Source of the DNA: an uncultured Gammaproteobacteria bacterium
Lineage (GTDB): Bacteria; Pseudomonadota; Gammaproteobacteria; GCA-002705445; GCA-002716945
Length of the DNA stretch: 5,884 nucleotides
Assembly (NCBI GenBank): GCA_913046125.1
Contig: CAJWRL010000053.1
Span: 1 to 5,884 of the forward strand
Reading direction: 5' to 3'
Both the position numbers and the translations under genes were made by a program. How positions within the stretch are numbered: position 1 is the first letter of the stretch; every line of letters begins with the position of its first letter. The notes beneath the pieces were generated by a model that was given only the letters and a program-made list of their open reading frames with translations, made no database searches and was not told the DNA's origin. Below are positions 4,935 through 5,884 of the stretch, one piece after another.

Positions 4935-5865
4935 ATTTACAAAAATAATATCTAGTGGTAGCTATCTTCCGGAAAAGATTTTAACTAATAAAGAGCTTGA
5001 GAGTATTGTAGATACCACTGATGAGTGGATAACAGAAAGAACTGGCATCAAAGAGCGAAGAGTATCATCTGATGACGAGACGTCTGTAGATATGGCTTAT
5101 CAGGCATCGATAGATGCAATTAATAAGTCTGGATTAAAAAAAGATGAGATAGGCGCAATATTTTTAGCTACTTGTACACCTGAAAGAAAATTCCCTAGTA
5201 CTGCAGTTCTCCTCCAAAATAGACTTAATATCAAAAATGCTTTTTCAGTTGATTTGAATGCCGCATGCACTGGTTTTGTTTATGCCTTAGATATTGCAAA
5301 GAAATACATTGAGTCTAAACAAATAAAATATGCGTTAGTAGTAGGTACTGAGAAGATCACCTCGCTATTAGATTGGACAGATAGGAACACGTGTGTATTA
5401 TTTGGTGATGGGGCAGGAGCCATGTTAGTGGGCAGTTCTGATACTGCAGGAATTTTATCAAGCACTATAGGTTCTGATGGATCGTATAAGGATTTATTAA
5501 CAGTTAATACAGATTTAGAATACATTGAAATGAAAGGCAGTGATGTTTTCAAAACAGCAGTAAATACACTTGGTAAATTAGCAAAACATACACTTGAATT
5601 AAATAATCTTGAGCAGGGACAGCTTGACTGGCTTGTACCGCATCAGGCCAATGAAAGAATAATCTTAGCTATTGCCAAGAAAATAAGTTTGTCACATGAT
5701 AAAATTATTATTACCGTAAATAAGCACGGAAATACATCAGCTGCATCAATCCCTCTAGCATTTGATGATGCTAACACTAAAAATACATTCAAATCAGGTG
5801 ACTATATCATGATGGAGGCTTTTGGTGCTGGATTTACATGGGGATCAATTTTGTTGAGGTTCTAA
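4927..5865 (+). CDS. fabH: 3-oxoacyl-ACP synthase III (beta-ketoacyl-ACP synthase III)
   Basis: FabH condenses acetyl-CoA with malonyl-ACP to start type II fatty acid synthesis in the cytoplasm. The 312-residue protein has the thiolase-fold triad: Cys114 in NAACTGF (111-117), His239 in VPHQAN (237-242) and Asn269 in KHGNTSAAS (266-274). It also has DEWITERTGIKERR (32-45), FGDGAGAML (159-167) and the C-terminal EAFGAGFTWGS (297-307). E. coli FabH is 317 residues; the small difference is mainly a shorter segment around residues 190-203. The ATG at 4927 overlaps the plsX stop by 8 bp and is preceded by AGGGAG. It gives the usual N-terminus, with the first strand (KFTKIISSGSYLP) right at the start. 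The plsX-fabH pair links the initiation of acyl chains to their use in phospholipid synthesis. Confidence 0.97.
   Translation: MSKFTKIISSGSYLPEKILTNKELESIVDTTDEWITERTGIKERRVSSDDETSVDMAYQASIDAINKSGLKKDEIGAIFLATCTPERKFPSTAVLLQNRLNIKNAFSVDLNAACTGFVYALDIAKKYIESKQIKYALVVGTEKITSLLDWTDRNTCVLFGDGAGAMLVGSSDTAGILSSTIGSDGSYKDLLTVNTDLEYIEMKGSDVFKTAVNTLGKLAKHTLELNNLEQGQLDWLVPHQANERIILAIAKKISLSHDKIIITVNKHGNTSAASIPLAFDDANTKNTFKSGDYIMMEAFGAGFTWGSILLRF
5856..5859 (+). promoter_or_regulatory. Shine-Dalgarno sequence for the gene starting at 5866
   Basis: GAGG within the last fabH codons lies 6 nt before the ATG at 5866, a normal distance. This is the main direct evidence that a gene begins there. Confidence 0.5.
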
Positions 5866-5884
5866 ATGCACGAGACAGAATGTA
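5866..5884 (+). CDS. fabD: Start of the next gene, probably malonyl-CoA:ACP transacylase (partial)
   Basis: An ATG directly after the fabH stop, preceded by GAGG, opens a frame reading MHETEC before the window ends. Six residues cannot identify a protein. In Gammaproteobacteria plsX-fabH is usually followed by fabD, which loads malonyl groups onto ACP, the substrate FabH uses. The assignment is by synteny alone, and the true start could lie a few codons further on. Confidence 0.45.

Noticed and set aside
5280..5552. Minus-strand open frame inside fabH
   Set aside because: It is antisense to the conserved FabH core and has no independent support.
1..5884. Novel defence, mobile or secondary-metabolite system
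   Set aside because: All sizeable frames are accounted for by conserved housekeeping genes in familiar order. No repeats, transposase, integrase or foreign-looking composition was seen.

Overview
This is an AT-rich, almost fully coding stretch of a bacterial chromosome. It carries two housekeeping gene clusters that meet tail to tail. The gene orders (ribE-ribBA-ribH-nusB-thiL, and maf diverging from rpmF-plsX-fabH) and the protein types (cysteine-free L32, YceF-type Maf, RibB fused to a decayed RibA-like domain) point to a gammaproteobacterium. The low GC, 4-8 bp gene overlaps, near-absent spacers and A-rich, lysine-rich coding suggest a genome-reduced, possibly marine lineage (SAR86- or SUP05-like). 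That placement is inference; the window has no rRNA or other decisive marker.

Left cluster (1-3004, plus strand): the last 12 codons of a probable riboflavin synthase (ribE), then ribBA/ribBX, ribH, nusB and thiL. Adjacent genes overlap by 4 or 8 bp or are separated by 1-6 bp, so they are very likely one translationally coupled operon. It makes riboflavin (DHBP synthase, lumazine synthase, riboflavin synthase) and thiamine pyrophosphate (ThiL), with the transcription antitermination factor NusB between them. The C-terminal half of the RibB fusion has lost the GTP cyclohydrolase II zinc cysteines, so a separate RibA should exist elsewhere in the genome.

Right cluster: maf (yceF type, minus strand, 3005-3586) converges on thiL with stop codons directly abutting. 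It diverges from rpmF-plsX-fabH (plus strand, 3705-5865), and a further gene starts at 5866, fabD by synteny. This joins a ribosomal protein gene to the start of phospholipid and fatty acid synthesis: PlsX makes acyl-phosphate from acyl-ACP and FabH starts type II fatty acid elongation. The yceD (DUF177) gene that usually sits between maf and rpmF is absent from this locus.

The only real non-coding stretch is the 118 bp between maf and rpmF (3587-3704). It holds a plausible divergent promoter pair, a perfect 9-bp inverted repeat that touches both predicted -35 boxes, and repeated ATTGT/ACAAT words. This is the least explained part of the window. No tRNA, rRNA, CRISPR array, insertion sequence or phage gene was seen, and no previously undescribed multi-gene system is evident.
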